This document shows positions 17,712 to 27,000 of a stretch of 64,000 nt of DNA, piece by piece (positions within the stretch are counted from its first letter, which is position 1; every line of letters begins with the position of its first letter). The stretch is from Prevotellaceae bacterium (lineage in GTDB: Bacteria > Bacteroidota > Bacteroidia > Bacteroidales > Bacteroidaceae): contig JAQXTH010000034.1 in NCBI GenBank assembly GCA_029219385.1, forward strand, positions 1 through 64,000, read 5' to 3'. The position numbers and the translations under genes were made by a program. Below the pieces are notes generated by a model. It made no database searches. It was not told the DNA's origin and worked only from the letters and a program-made list of their open reading frames with translations.

Positions 17712-20700
17712 TTATTTCACCACAACCTTATGCCCGTTGGCAAAATAAACACCGGGCGCAAGAGGAATGCGCTTGTTGCCCGAAACATATTCGTTAAACA
17801 CACACTGTCCGCCCACATTGTAGACCGCCACACTGATAGTCTCGTTGCTGACAATGCGCAACGCTCCCACCTCTCCGCTGAAAGTGCCAATGAGACCTTT
17901 GTCGAGAGCATCGTAGGCATCGCCCACACCATCGGCAATCTGAGTGGAAGAAGTGACGTTATACAAGGCAAACGACTTCACATACATCGTATATGAGTTG
18001 TCGCTCGACAGGTTGAGAATCATTCCGAGGCTTATGTTTGTATTGTCATCAATCACGTCAAACTCCAATTGCGACTTGTCGCTCAGCAGACAAGAAGCCA
18101 GAGCATCGTCAATGGTCTGATTGTTCACAATCGTATCGCCATAGCAAACCACCAACCGGCTGTTTTGAGGCGAGAATGTCGCACCCTTGTTTAATTTAAA
18201 GATATAATGACCTTGTGGCAATGTGACAGTCTGATAGAGACGCTTGTTGTAGATAGTGCCAAGGTCATATCTTGTGGTGGCACACAGCGTGTTGTCCATC
18301 AGCGAATCAACAAACACCGTGCTGATGGTATTGTCGTCAACTTGTCGCGGTGAGTCAAAAACCCATGTTGAGTTGTCGGTCTCGGTGAGCAGTTGCTTAG
18401 CTCCCTTGCGCGACGCAGTGACCGGAGTGCCGTCTGAAAGGAACGGAGCCTTATAGTTGGTGAGATAACTGTCTGAGACATCGGTCATCACTATATCATT
18501 TCCAAAATCGAGCGTAAACACACCGGGCGAAACAATCCATGCGTCACCATCGGGACCAAAGTTCACGCGCTTGGCATCGTAGCCATTGCCCGAACGGTCG
18601 ATCACGTCACCTCCGTTTTGGTTGAAGTCATAATACACGCAAAGATTGTCGTGCGAAACAGCGTTGTCGATTGGTTTGTTACATACGGCTTGGAATTTAG
18701 AAGCATCAAACGCTTCGCTCCACATACGCAACTCGTCAATGTAGCCGTTGAAAGGACTGTCGCTACGCCCGAAATTAAACACCTCGGGCCAAGTCGGCTT
18801 CGTATATACCGATGTGGCATTGAGCGTAGTCTTTAATTCCGCGTCGCGATAAATGCTGATTTTTCCTTTGTCAAACACAAGGGCATAGTGGTGCCACTGA
18901 TTGGTGACAGGTAAATAATAATTAAGATATTTTGTCTTATATGTGATTGTATAGTATCCTTTGTCTGTGCAATTAGTGGAAAGGTCGCCAAAAGTAAATG
19001 CACCGGCTCCGGCATAGACACTCGGGTTCATCCACCACTCTATGGTAAACGACTCTTGGTCGGCGGCAAACGGGCGGGGAATTTCCAGACTCTCATCGTT
19101 GCCTGCAAACACAAGTCCGTTTTTGGCATCGGCATTGCTCACACAAAGAGCACGGTTTTTGGTCACCATGTCAGACCCCGCATTGTTGAACGTCTGAAGA
19201 GTGACATCATAATAGCCCGGTGCAGGAGGCACAAGTGAGGAGAACTGTCCGTTTACCTGCAAATAGCGTTTGCCATTGGTCAATGTCCACATCCAGCCCG
19301 TGGGATTTCCTTTGCTCTTGTCTTCAAGATAGGTTGTCTCGCCAAGAATGATGTTGGCGGGCGCAACATTAAGTTTCGATGAAGGACGGGCCTCATAGAC
19401 CTCCACGCTCTTGGTCACAGAGGCCGTGCCGGCACTGTTGGTGGCATAGAGAGTAATGTCATAAACTCCGGGAGAATCAAATATTGTATTAACATTTGTG
19501 AGATAAACATCTTCGCGTGAACCAATTGACCAACGGTAACTGCAATTCACACCCGTCGTGCGGTTCACAAACGAACATGGAGTTGCAACGGCAACCCTCT
19601 CGGCCGACATCTCAAAATCGGGTGTCGGCAACACTCCTTCAATCACGCTAACCTCTTTTTCTGCCCTAAGTTGTTCACCATTTTTGTCGGTAGTAACAAG
19701 AGCAACCGTATAGGTGCCTGGCTTGCTATATGTGATATAAGGCGACTGGCTATTATAGTTCTGCTTTGTTGCTCCGGGAGTTTCCCACTTCCAGTCTGTG
19801 ATATTCACACTGCCAATGCCGGCAAACAAAGTCGGACGGTTCACATAGACCGAATCGGCAATCACAATCGAGGGGGTTATCTTAAACGTGCTGCCCTTCA
19901 CCACGTTGGTGTTGACCACACTCGCAATGTTGCCTTGTGCAAATATGCCATGGTTGCCACAAATAAATTCCTCAACCCTCTCTTCGCCATTGACATTTAT
20001 CAAATTCATTGGCAAATAGACCAAGAGGTCTGACTGTGAGGCAGGATTTGCCACGGGGAAATCTTTGCTTGAATACAGCTCGGCTTGAGTGCGGGCCTTG
20101 CGCCACACACGAAATTCGTCGATCTCTGCACTAAACGGTTTATCGGCCGTGCCAATCACAATGTCTTGCAATGCCGGAATGCCGCTGCTGCCAATAGAAG
20201 TGATACTGCCTTTTTTCATTGCGTTCACATAGAGCGTCATCACATTTTCGTTTACAACAATGGCAATATGCTGCCAAGTGTTGGCCTTCACAGATTTAGC
20301 AGATGTTGCAATCTTGTCGTTGTCGTTCCAACCGGCCACAGCCTGTCCGCTGGGTGTCACCTCGAAGAAGAAGTTGCTCTTGTTGCTGCCACAAATATAA
20401 TAATTGTTCTGGCCGACGTTGACGGGGTTGATCCAAAACTCAATTGTGCCCGAATTGAGTTTGCTCGTTATGGCGTTTGGTATCACAAGACTCCCTTCTT
20501 CGATTTTCAACGTCTTGTTGTCGCCACCGGGCAGAGAAGACGAAATGCCCACCGGATTGCTTTTTGCCGACTCAAGCAATCTGCTTTTATAGCCATATAC
20601 GGCCGACACGCAATAAGATGTCGTTTGCCCTGCGTCTCTTTCAACATTATATGTCATGGTGTTTGCCGAAACACTGTCTACAAGCACATTATTCTTATAT

Positions 20701-22304
20701 ATATAGTATTCCTGCAATTTCATGCTCGTGTTGCAGGGCTTGTCCCATTTCAACACCATTCCCTGGAGAGTGGCGTTGAGTGGAGGATTGATAGCCTCGC
20801 CCGGCACCACCACGCTAATCGTGACATTATAGCAATCGGCATCCTTGCCGATAAAAACCGTGTCGATGTCAAAGGGAATTTCTATACCATTTTCCGTTTC
20901 ATAACGATAGTCGATAATCGAAGCCTTATAGATATGTCCGTTACCCGCTCCGTTTGAAATCTTTGTAGTAAAGAAATATTTCAGTGGTTTGCCGGGGTCG
21001 TATGCACTGCTAAGATCCGTAAGGTCATATCCAAACTCCATGGGCTCATAGTGGAGACCGTCAACATACATTCCCAACATTGGAACCTCGGGATAGCCGC
21101 CCTCCTCCGAACCATTGCCGGCATTCTTAAAACTTGTCATATCAACCGAAACCAAAGGCTTCGTGGCAGATGTATCGGGATTTACTCCCACGCTGAGCCT
21201 CAACTCATTGCGGTGAGAATAGTCCATCAACAATTTAATCGTGCGGTTGGGGAATACATTTTTGCGAGCGTATGTCACGTATGGCTGCCAGAAATAATTA
21301 CCGCCCACGCTGCCCACCGGACCGGCAAAGCGATATGGCACATACGACCAACCACCGTTAGACCAGCCCGTGCCCCACGAGTTGGCAATAATCCATGCAC
21401 CTTTCTCGTCGGCCTCTGCCTCGCCATAAATACCGTCGCCGTCAAAGTCAAATTCAAGACGGTCGTCCCAACCGATAAGCGTCATGGCATGGTTAATTTC
21501 TGTGCCCCATTTTCTGATGTAGTATTTGTTTACGGCACCGGCCTCTCTGTTAGACGGGGTGTCTGCCACGCGCTCCGTGGTAATGCCCGTCATGGCAAGA
21601 GTGACATAACACAATCCGCCGCTATAAAAATCCGTGTCACCATTATGGTTGTAGAGCCAACGCTTGGTGGCCTGTCGGCCTTCTTCTTTGGCCAATGTTT
21701 GGGGGAATGTATAAAAACCCTCGGCGCGATTAAACATGGCGCGATGCCATTTGTCGTAGCCCTGCATCCAACCCGAGTTGGTGGCTCGCCAAGTGTAATA
21801 GCCTATGGTGTTTGAATTGGTGCGCCCATCATAGTCTACCGCATTGGGACAACCGTTGTCGCGCTCGATTTCTTCTTTTGAAGAGTTCATGTAGGTCTGC
21901 AACCAACCAAAAAACACAGCCATCTGGTTCTCGGGATTTTCACCCTCAAGATTTCTCAAACTATTGAGCTCGTGGGTGAATATATAGCCGGTAAACGAGG
22001 AACACATACACGAAGGACCCGCCTGATAAAAATAAGGCGGAAAGTGTTTGGTCAACGCATTGTTCCAGTGGTCGGGCAACTCCTCGGGAGTGGCAGAGGG
22101 ATTGGCATAACCCTTGCTCTTGGCTGCCCCGACTGTGTTAATGCGGTTTCCGCCGGCAACACCAAGTTCCTGCTTCACGGGGGGAACATAATCATAATCG
22201 GGCAACGCATTATAGTCTACTTTTATCTGCGCTCCACACAAACCCGCCACCGACAACAACATCAGTGTGATAAAGAATTTCGATTGGTTGTAAAATATAT
22301 TCAT
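17712..22304 (-). CDS. Secreted papain-like (C1) peptidase with LamG, PKD and T9SS-type tail, paralogue 2
   Basis: The ORF track starts at 22370. I chose ATG 22304 (MNIFYNQSKFFITLMLLSVAGLCGA) because it gives a clean signal peptide and lies just past a -7 box; the protein is then 1,530 residues. Architecture matches the neighbours: catalytic motif FYQAGPSCMCSSF (C99, with a second Cys at 101 that the paralogues lack), INHAMTLIGWDD, a calcium-type loop DFDGDGIYGEAE, then WIIANSWGTGW. Fn3-like, LamG, PKD (for example DITLYATNSAGTASVTKSV), LamG and FGPDGDAW regions follow, and the C-terminus is APGVYFANGHKVVVK. The shared N-terminal signature PDHxNNxxxxxFPPxF precedes the nucleophile in all three paralogues. 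Predicted surface protease, with T9SS export inferred from the tail and from porZ in the same window. Confidence 0.82.
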   Translation of the reverse strand: MNIFYNQSKFFITLMLLSVAGLCGAQIKVDYNALPDYDYVPPVKQELGVAGGNRINTVGAAKSKGYANPSATPEELPDHWNNALTKHFPPYFYQAGPSCMCSSFTGYIFTHELNSLRNLEGENPENQMAVFFGWLQTYMNSSKEEIERDNGCPNAVDYDGRTNSNTIGYYTWRATNSGWMQGYDKWHRAMFNRAEGFYTFPQTLAKEEGRQATKRWLYNHNGDTDFYSGGLCYVTLAMTGITTERVADTPSNREAGAVNKYYIRKWGTEINHAMTLIGWDDRLEFDFDGDGIYGEAEADEKGAWIIANSWGTGWSNGGWSYVPYRFAGPVGSVGGNYFWQPYVTYARKNVFPNRTIKLLMDYSHRNELRLSVGVNPDTSATKPLVSVDMTSFKNAGNGSEEGGYPEVPMLGMYVDGLHYEPMEFGYDLTDLSSAYDPGKPLKYFFTTKISNGAGNGHIYKASIIDYRYETENGIEIPFDIDTVFIGKDADCYNVTISVVVPGEAINPPLNATLQGMVLKWDKPCNTSMKLQEYYIYKNNVLVDSVSANTMTYNVERDAGQTTSYCVSAVYGYKSRLLESAKSNPVGISSSLPGGDNKTLKIEEGSLVIPNAITSKLNSGTIEFWINPVNVGQNNYYICGSNKSNFFFEVTPSGQAVAGWNDNDKIATSAKSVKANTWQHIAIVVNENVMTLYVNAMKKGSITSIGSSGIPALQDIVIGTADKPFSAEIDEFRVWRKARTQAELYSSKDFPVANPASQSDLLVYLPMNLINVNGEERVEEFICGNHGIFAQGNIASVVNTNVVKGSTFKITPSIVIADSVYVNRPTLFAGIGSVNITDWKWETPGATKQNYNSQSPYITYSKPGTYTVALVTTDKNGEQLRAEKEVSVIEGVLPTPDFEMSAERVAVATPCSFVNRTTGVNCSYRWSIGSREDVYLTNVNTIFDSPGVYDITLYATNSAGTASVTKSVEVYEARPSSKLNVAPANIILGETTYLEDKSKGNPTGWMWTLTNGKRYLQVNGQFSSLVPPAPGYYDVTLQTFNNAGSDMVTKNRALCVSNADAKNGLVFAGNDESLEIPRPFAADQESFTIEWWMNPSVYAGAGAFTFGDLSTNCTDKGYYTITYKTKYLNYYLPVTNQWHHYALVFDKGKISIYRDAELKTTLNATSVYTKPTWPEVFNFGRSDSPFNGYIDELRMWSEAFDASKFQAVCNKPIDNAVSHDNLCVYYDFNQNGGDVIDRSGNGYDAKRVNFGPDGDAWIVSPGVFTLDFGNDIVMTDVSDSYLTNYKAPFLSDGTPVTASRKGAKQLLTETDNSTWVFDSPRQVDDNTISTVFVDSLMDNTLCATTRYDLGTIYNKRLYQTVTLPQGHYIFKLNKGATFSPQNSRLVVCYGDTIVNNQTIDDALASCLLSDKSQLEFDVIDDNTNISLGMILNLSSDNSYTMYVKSFALYNVTSSTQIADGVGDAYDALDKGLIGTFSGEVGALRIVSNETISVAVYNVGGQCVFNEYVSGNKRIPLAPGVYFANGHKVVVK

Positions 22305-22337
22305 ATTGTCTGAGATTTTTATTATTGCATTAGGTAG

Positions 22338-22367
22338 CAAATATAACAGATATTTTTCTATCTCAAA
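22338..22367 (-). promoter_or_regulatory. Promoter of the paralogue 2-paralogue 1 peptidase unit
   Basis: Minus-strand TATATTTG (22338-22345) is a perfect -7 box, and TTTG (22364-22367) lies 18 bp upstream, slightly shorter than the usual 19-21 spacer. It is 33 bp upstream of the chosen ATG at 22304 and inside the longer ORF-track reading, which supports the shorter start. Confidence 0.5.
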
Positions 22368-22541
22368 CAAAATATATTACCAAATCATTATATTTTTATC
22401 ACTAAAAACGCCTTTCTATTCAAACCTTAACCACAACCGAATAAAAATGCGCTCCAACGCTATTGCACTCACTTGATTTCCACCACTTTTTTGCCACGCT
22501 GTCAGTGACGCAAAATATGGTTAATCATGAATGTTACTCTT

Positions 22542-24005
22542 TTATTTCACAAGCGGAAAATCGTCGGTGCGAAACGGCACAACGGGCAAACCGTAGACCG
22601 ACTTGAGATTGCCCTTGGCAAAGGGTTTGTAGCAATATCTCACGGCAATGGGTTCTTTCACCTCCGATGCCTCCACGCTGACCCGACTGCCCGAAGTCCC
22701 GACGCGAGCCTTGTGGAACACACTATCGGGGCCACAAATCTCAAAGCCCTCAATCCTCACGTTGCGGTCAAAACCCTCGGCGGCATCATTAAAGTCTATC
22801 ATCGCCTTACTGCCCTCAATGGTCATCGACTTGAAAGTGGGATTTTTACATGCCACACCCTCTATGCCGTATGCTTCTGCCAATGCCCAATAACAAAGAC
22901 GGTCGCCCACCTCTTTTTTCATCGAGGGGTGAATCTGCCAATACTCATAATCGGCCACAAGGTCGTTGGTCGAAACCATGCCCATGTTGGGCAACATCGA
23001 CTGGGCCTTGAGTTGCTGCTCACGCAATAGGCACGACATAATCGGTGGTTTCACCCACCAATATTCAAACGGACAAATCTCTACATAATAAAACGGCAAA
23101 TCACCCATCGCCCAACGCTTGCGCCACTCACCGACCATGTTGACAAAACGCTCGGCATACCTCTCACACTGATATGAAACATTGGCCTCGCCTTGATACC
23201 AAAGGAAACCCTTTATGCCATAACCCACAAAAGGGTGAATCATGCCGTTATAAAACACCAACGGCAGATCGCGCTGTATGTTGTAGGCAGGCTTCACCTT
23301 GCCGACTTGGTCAAACACGGCTTCGCCAAGATCTATGTCTTTATAGCCCTCAAGCAACTCGCGAGGAGTCCAGCCCTCCACGCGCGTTGCCCCAAGCGAA
23401 CTGTTTATCAACCCCACGGGACAACCAAGAGCCTCCTGCAACCTTATGCCAAAGAAATAAGCCACCGCACAAAACGACGCTGCCGACTTGGGGTTGCAGT
23501 CTTCCCACCTCACCGTCACAGTGTCGGTGGGCACTTTTTGGGGCGAAGTCGGCACGGTGACAAACCTTATCTTGCCGGCATATCGACCCGACAAAGAGAT
23601 ATAATCGTTAGACCCTGCTGTGGGACAACCGGCAAAGCCCTTGAGAGGCATTTCCATGTTGCTCTGTCCCGAAGCAAACCAAACCTCACCTATCAAGACA
23701 TCGTTGATAACAATTTTTTCCTTGCCACAAGCAATCTCCACACTACCCGGCTCAAAGGTGGCACGCGGTGTCTTCAACTTTGTCTGCCAGCGTCCCGTGT
23801 TGTCTGCCACACACTTGGAGCGCACACCCCACGAAGCCTTGACCGTCACCGCCTGACGGGCCTCTGCCCATCCCCAGACATTCACCTCTTCTTGTTGCTG
23901 CAAAACCATACCGTCGCCAAACAACGGGCCCACCGACAAACGAGCTTCTGCCACACAAACCGACAACAATGCTACTGCACACGCCAAAATATTTTTCATA
24001 TTCAT
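22542..24005 (-). CDS. Secreted sialate O-acetylesterase (SGNH/SASA family)
   Basis: A 487-residue protein with a signal peptide (MKNILACAVALLSVCVAEA; start 24005 or 23999, two adjacent ATGs). The SGNH hydrolase block I is VWFASGQSNMEMP with nucleophile S115, followed by FLWYQGEANV. The C-terminal block WQIHPSMKKEVGDRL supplies the catalytic His. Family members remove O-acetyl groups from sialic acids, or from other acetylated glycans, so that sialidases and lyases can act. It may be periplasmic or surface located. It lies 56 bp past the stop of paralogue 3 and 237 bp upstream of paralogue 2, all in the same direction, so it is sandwiched in the peptidase cluster. No sialidase or sialic acid catabolic gene is seen in the window. 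Confidence 0.9.
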   Translation of the reverse strand: MNMKNILACAVALLSVCVAEARLSVGPLFGDGMVLQQQEEVNVWGWAEARQAVTVKASWGVRSKCVADNTGRWQTKLKTPRATFEPGSVEIACGKEKIVINDVLIGEVWFASGQSNMEMPLKGFAGCPTAGSNDYISLSGRYAGKIRFVTVPTSPQKVPTDTVTVRWEDCNPKSAASFCAVAYFFGIRLQEALGCPVGLINSSLGATRVEGWTPRELLEGYKDIDLGEAVFDQVGKVKPAYNIQRDLPLVFYNGMIHPFVGYGIKGFLWYQGEANVSYQCERYAERFVNMVGEWRKRWAMGDLPFYYVEICPFEYWWVKPPIMSCLLREQQLKAQSMLPNMGMVSTNDLVADYEYWQIHPSMKKEVGDRLCYWALAEAYGIEGVACKNPTFKSMTIEGSKAMIDFNDAAEGFDRNVRIEGFEICGPDSVFHKARVGTSGSRVSVEASEVKEPIAVRYCYKPFAKGNLKSVYGLPVVPFRTDDFPLVK

Positions 24006-24061
24006 AGCACACTATCTTTAAGCTTAAATCATTATCTGCAAGAGCAATTTTTTCAGAGGTC

Positions 24062-27000
24062 TTATCTTACCTCCACTTTAGTTCCATTGATTACATACAA
24101 ACCTCTCACAAGCCTTATCAACCGCCCGGCCTCGGCATATCCGTTAAATACATCGGTGCCGTCGGTGGCTGTGATCCTCACTTCTGTGGGTTTGGTTATC
24201 CTGACCCCTCCGGCTTCAATTGCAAAGACAGCCGAAGTGTCAAACGTCTCAACATCATCAACGGCATCGGGATCGTCAGCCACAATGTATTCAAACGGCA
24301 AACACATCAGTTTGAAAGACTCGATTGCCACAACTCTACTATTTGTCATGTTGAAGATCACGCCCAACGAAACGGTGGAGGCATCTTCCATCACGTCGAA
24401 TGTCATTTCCTTGTCGTAGAGCAAACCATAGCCGAGCGCATCAGCCAAACGAGCATTGCCCACAAGCGTGTCGCCCTCGTTTGCCACTAAGTAACTGCCC
24501 GACTCAGAAAATGCCGCATTGGGTTCTATGCAAAGCCTGTAGCGTCCGGCTGGCAGGGTGACGGTCTGATAAACGCGGTGGTCGCTGATTGAATTGGCAA
24601 AGCCCATATCGCCCGTGGTGCAAATGAAATCACTGTTGAAATAGGTATCTACATGCACTCCGGTGGTCACCTCGTTTTCGGTCACTGCATTTTCCACCAC
24701 CCACGAAGATTTGCTTGTCTCTGTCTCCAACTCATAGTAGCGCGACACATAATTTGTTGAATTGATGCTGCGAGAAGTGTGTAGGAACGGAGCCTTATAG
24801 TTGGTGAGGTAATCGTCGGTCACATCTGCCTCGACAGCCTTTTCGCCAAAGTCGAGCGTGAAGACACCGAGCGAAGACATCCAAGCATCGCCGTCGGGAC
24901 CGAAGTCAAGACGTGTGGCCAAGTATTCCGCGTCGGTCTTTGACTCCACGTTGCCCGAAGTCTGGTTGAAATCATAATACATCACAAGCGAGCCGTGGGT
25001 TTTCATCGAGTCGGGATTAGCAACCGGTCGGTTGCAAGTCTCCTGCAACTCATCGAGAGAGAGAGACTTGCCCCAGAATTTAAACTCGTCTATCATGCCC
25101 TCAAACGGACTGTCGGCCGAACCCATGGTGATGTTGCCGCCCCACGCCGGCGACGTGAGCGACAAACGGCTCGACGGACGAGAAAAGACCTCTCCATCGC
25201 GATAGAACACCACCGTGCCCGACTTGCAGGTGACTGCATAATGATGCCATTCGTTTGAAATCACATAACCCTCGCCCGAAGCCACGCTCTTGTTGTTGAC
25301 CGACAAAGTAGTCTCACCATTGGCGGCAGTGGTCATGCTAAACACTCCATCGTCGCTATACATATTGGCCGCACCCTCGCATTTATATGGGAAAAGCCAA
25401 TAGTCTATGGTGTAGGCCTTGGAAGGAGCACCCATAGGACTTTTAAAGACAATTCGCTCACTGCCACCGCCAAAATGAAGACCATTGCCCGGGTCGGCAT
25501 TGCTCACCATAAAGGCACGCTTTTGCGTGGCTGTCGAAGTGCCGATGTTATTGGTAACAGTCAATGTCACATCATACACTCCGGGAGCCTTGGGAACATA
25601 AGCATAGTTCTTGCCGTTGATGGCCACGTTGTGGCGATCGTTGCTCACGGTCCACAACCATTTGGTCGGTTCATATTTTGAATTATCGGTAAGAGCGACC
25701 TTTTCTCCAAGTATTATTGAGGCGGGAGTTACGCTGAAGTCTACTATCGGCATGGCGTTTGTCACCCTCACATATTTGGTGACCGAGGCAGAGCCCGCTT
25801 CGTTTGTCACCGTCAGCGTAACAGGATGCATGCCCGTCTCAAGATACGAGGCCGAGGTATTGGTCGTTGTGGCCGTCTCTGTCTCGGTGCCCGGCATTGT
25901 CCAACGATAAGAGAGGTTGTCGCCCACCGAGCGATTTATGAGACTCACCTTGTCGCCTGCCACCACGCTGTCGACCGACAGTTCAAAGTCTGCCACCGGC
26001 ATGGGCTGTGGATTAACGGTCAACTGCTTGGAAACCTCAACCATATTGTCGCTTGCGTCATAAGCCTTGAGAGTAACAGTATAGGTGCCGGCCTTGTTAA
26101 ACATAAATTCGGGCACCACACCCTCGGGCGCAGAAACCACAGCCCCGGGGGCACTCCATGCTGTCTTTGTTGCGCCAAACGGAATTTCAACAACGGGAGT
26201 CACCGTCTCACCGACACAGACCTCTGCTTTTTCAAAAGCAAAGTTCAAACCTTCGAGTGATGTCGTGCCATCGTCAAACAGTGCAGCATCTTCCAACACC
26301 TTGCAACCTTCCAGCCCCGTTATGTCGACATCGCGACCGGCGGCACAATCGGGCAATATGGTCCGATCGCCACGAACAACGGAAGCCATGTTGAAACACG
26401 TCAAGAGATGAGGCTGAGTGGCAGGATTTTTCACACGCTTGTGCATTGTCGACTTGATCTCGTCAACCGTGCGACAACAATCCCAAATGCGAAACTCATC
26501 AATTTTACCATTAAATTTATAATAACTGTCGCCTATCATGAAATTTGAAATCGGGGCCAGACCCGAATAGGCAGAAGATGTGAGCACATTTTTCTTCACA
26601 CCATTCACATAGAGCGTCATCACATTGCTCTTGATTGTGACCGCCACATGGGTCCATGTGTTGACGGGCAATAAACCCGAAGTTGAAGTAATGCGGTCTG
26701 AGCCTGTGTTCCAGCCCACATAGATATTTCCACTGCTCGTGGTATGAAACAAGAATGTGCCCCACCCAAAGCCAATCTGCTGATTATAGTTGGTTGTGGA
26801 ATATGGGTTTATCCAAAATTCTATGGTTGCATCGTGCAATTCCTTGGGCACGGCATTATTGATTGTGATGCCATTGCCTACCAACTCCAATACTTTATTG
26901 TTGCCCTCATCCATAGGCTTGATGTTATAGACCTCATTGCTTCGGGCCGACTCGTTGATTTCTTCACCATATTTATATATCGCACTCACACTATATGGAC

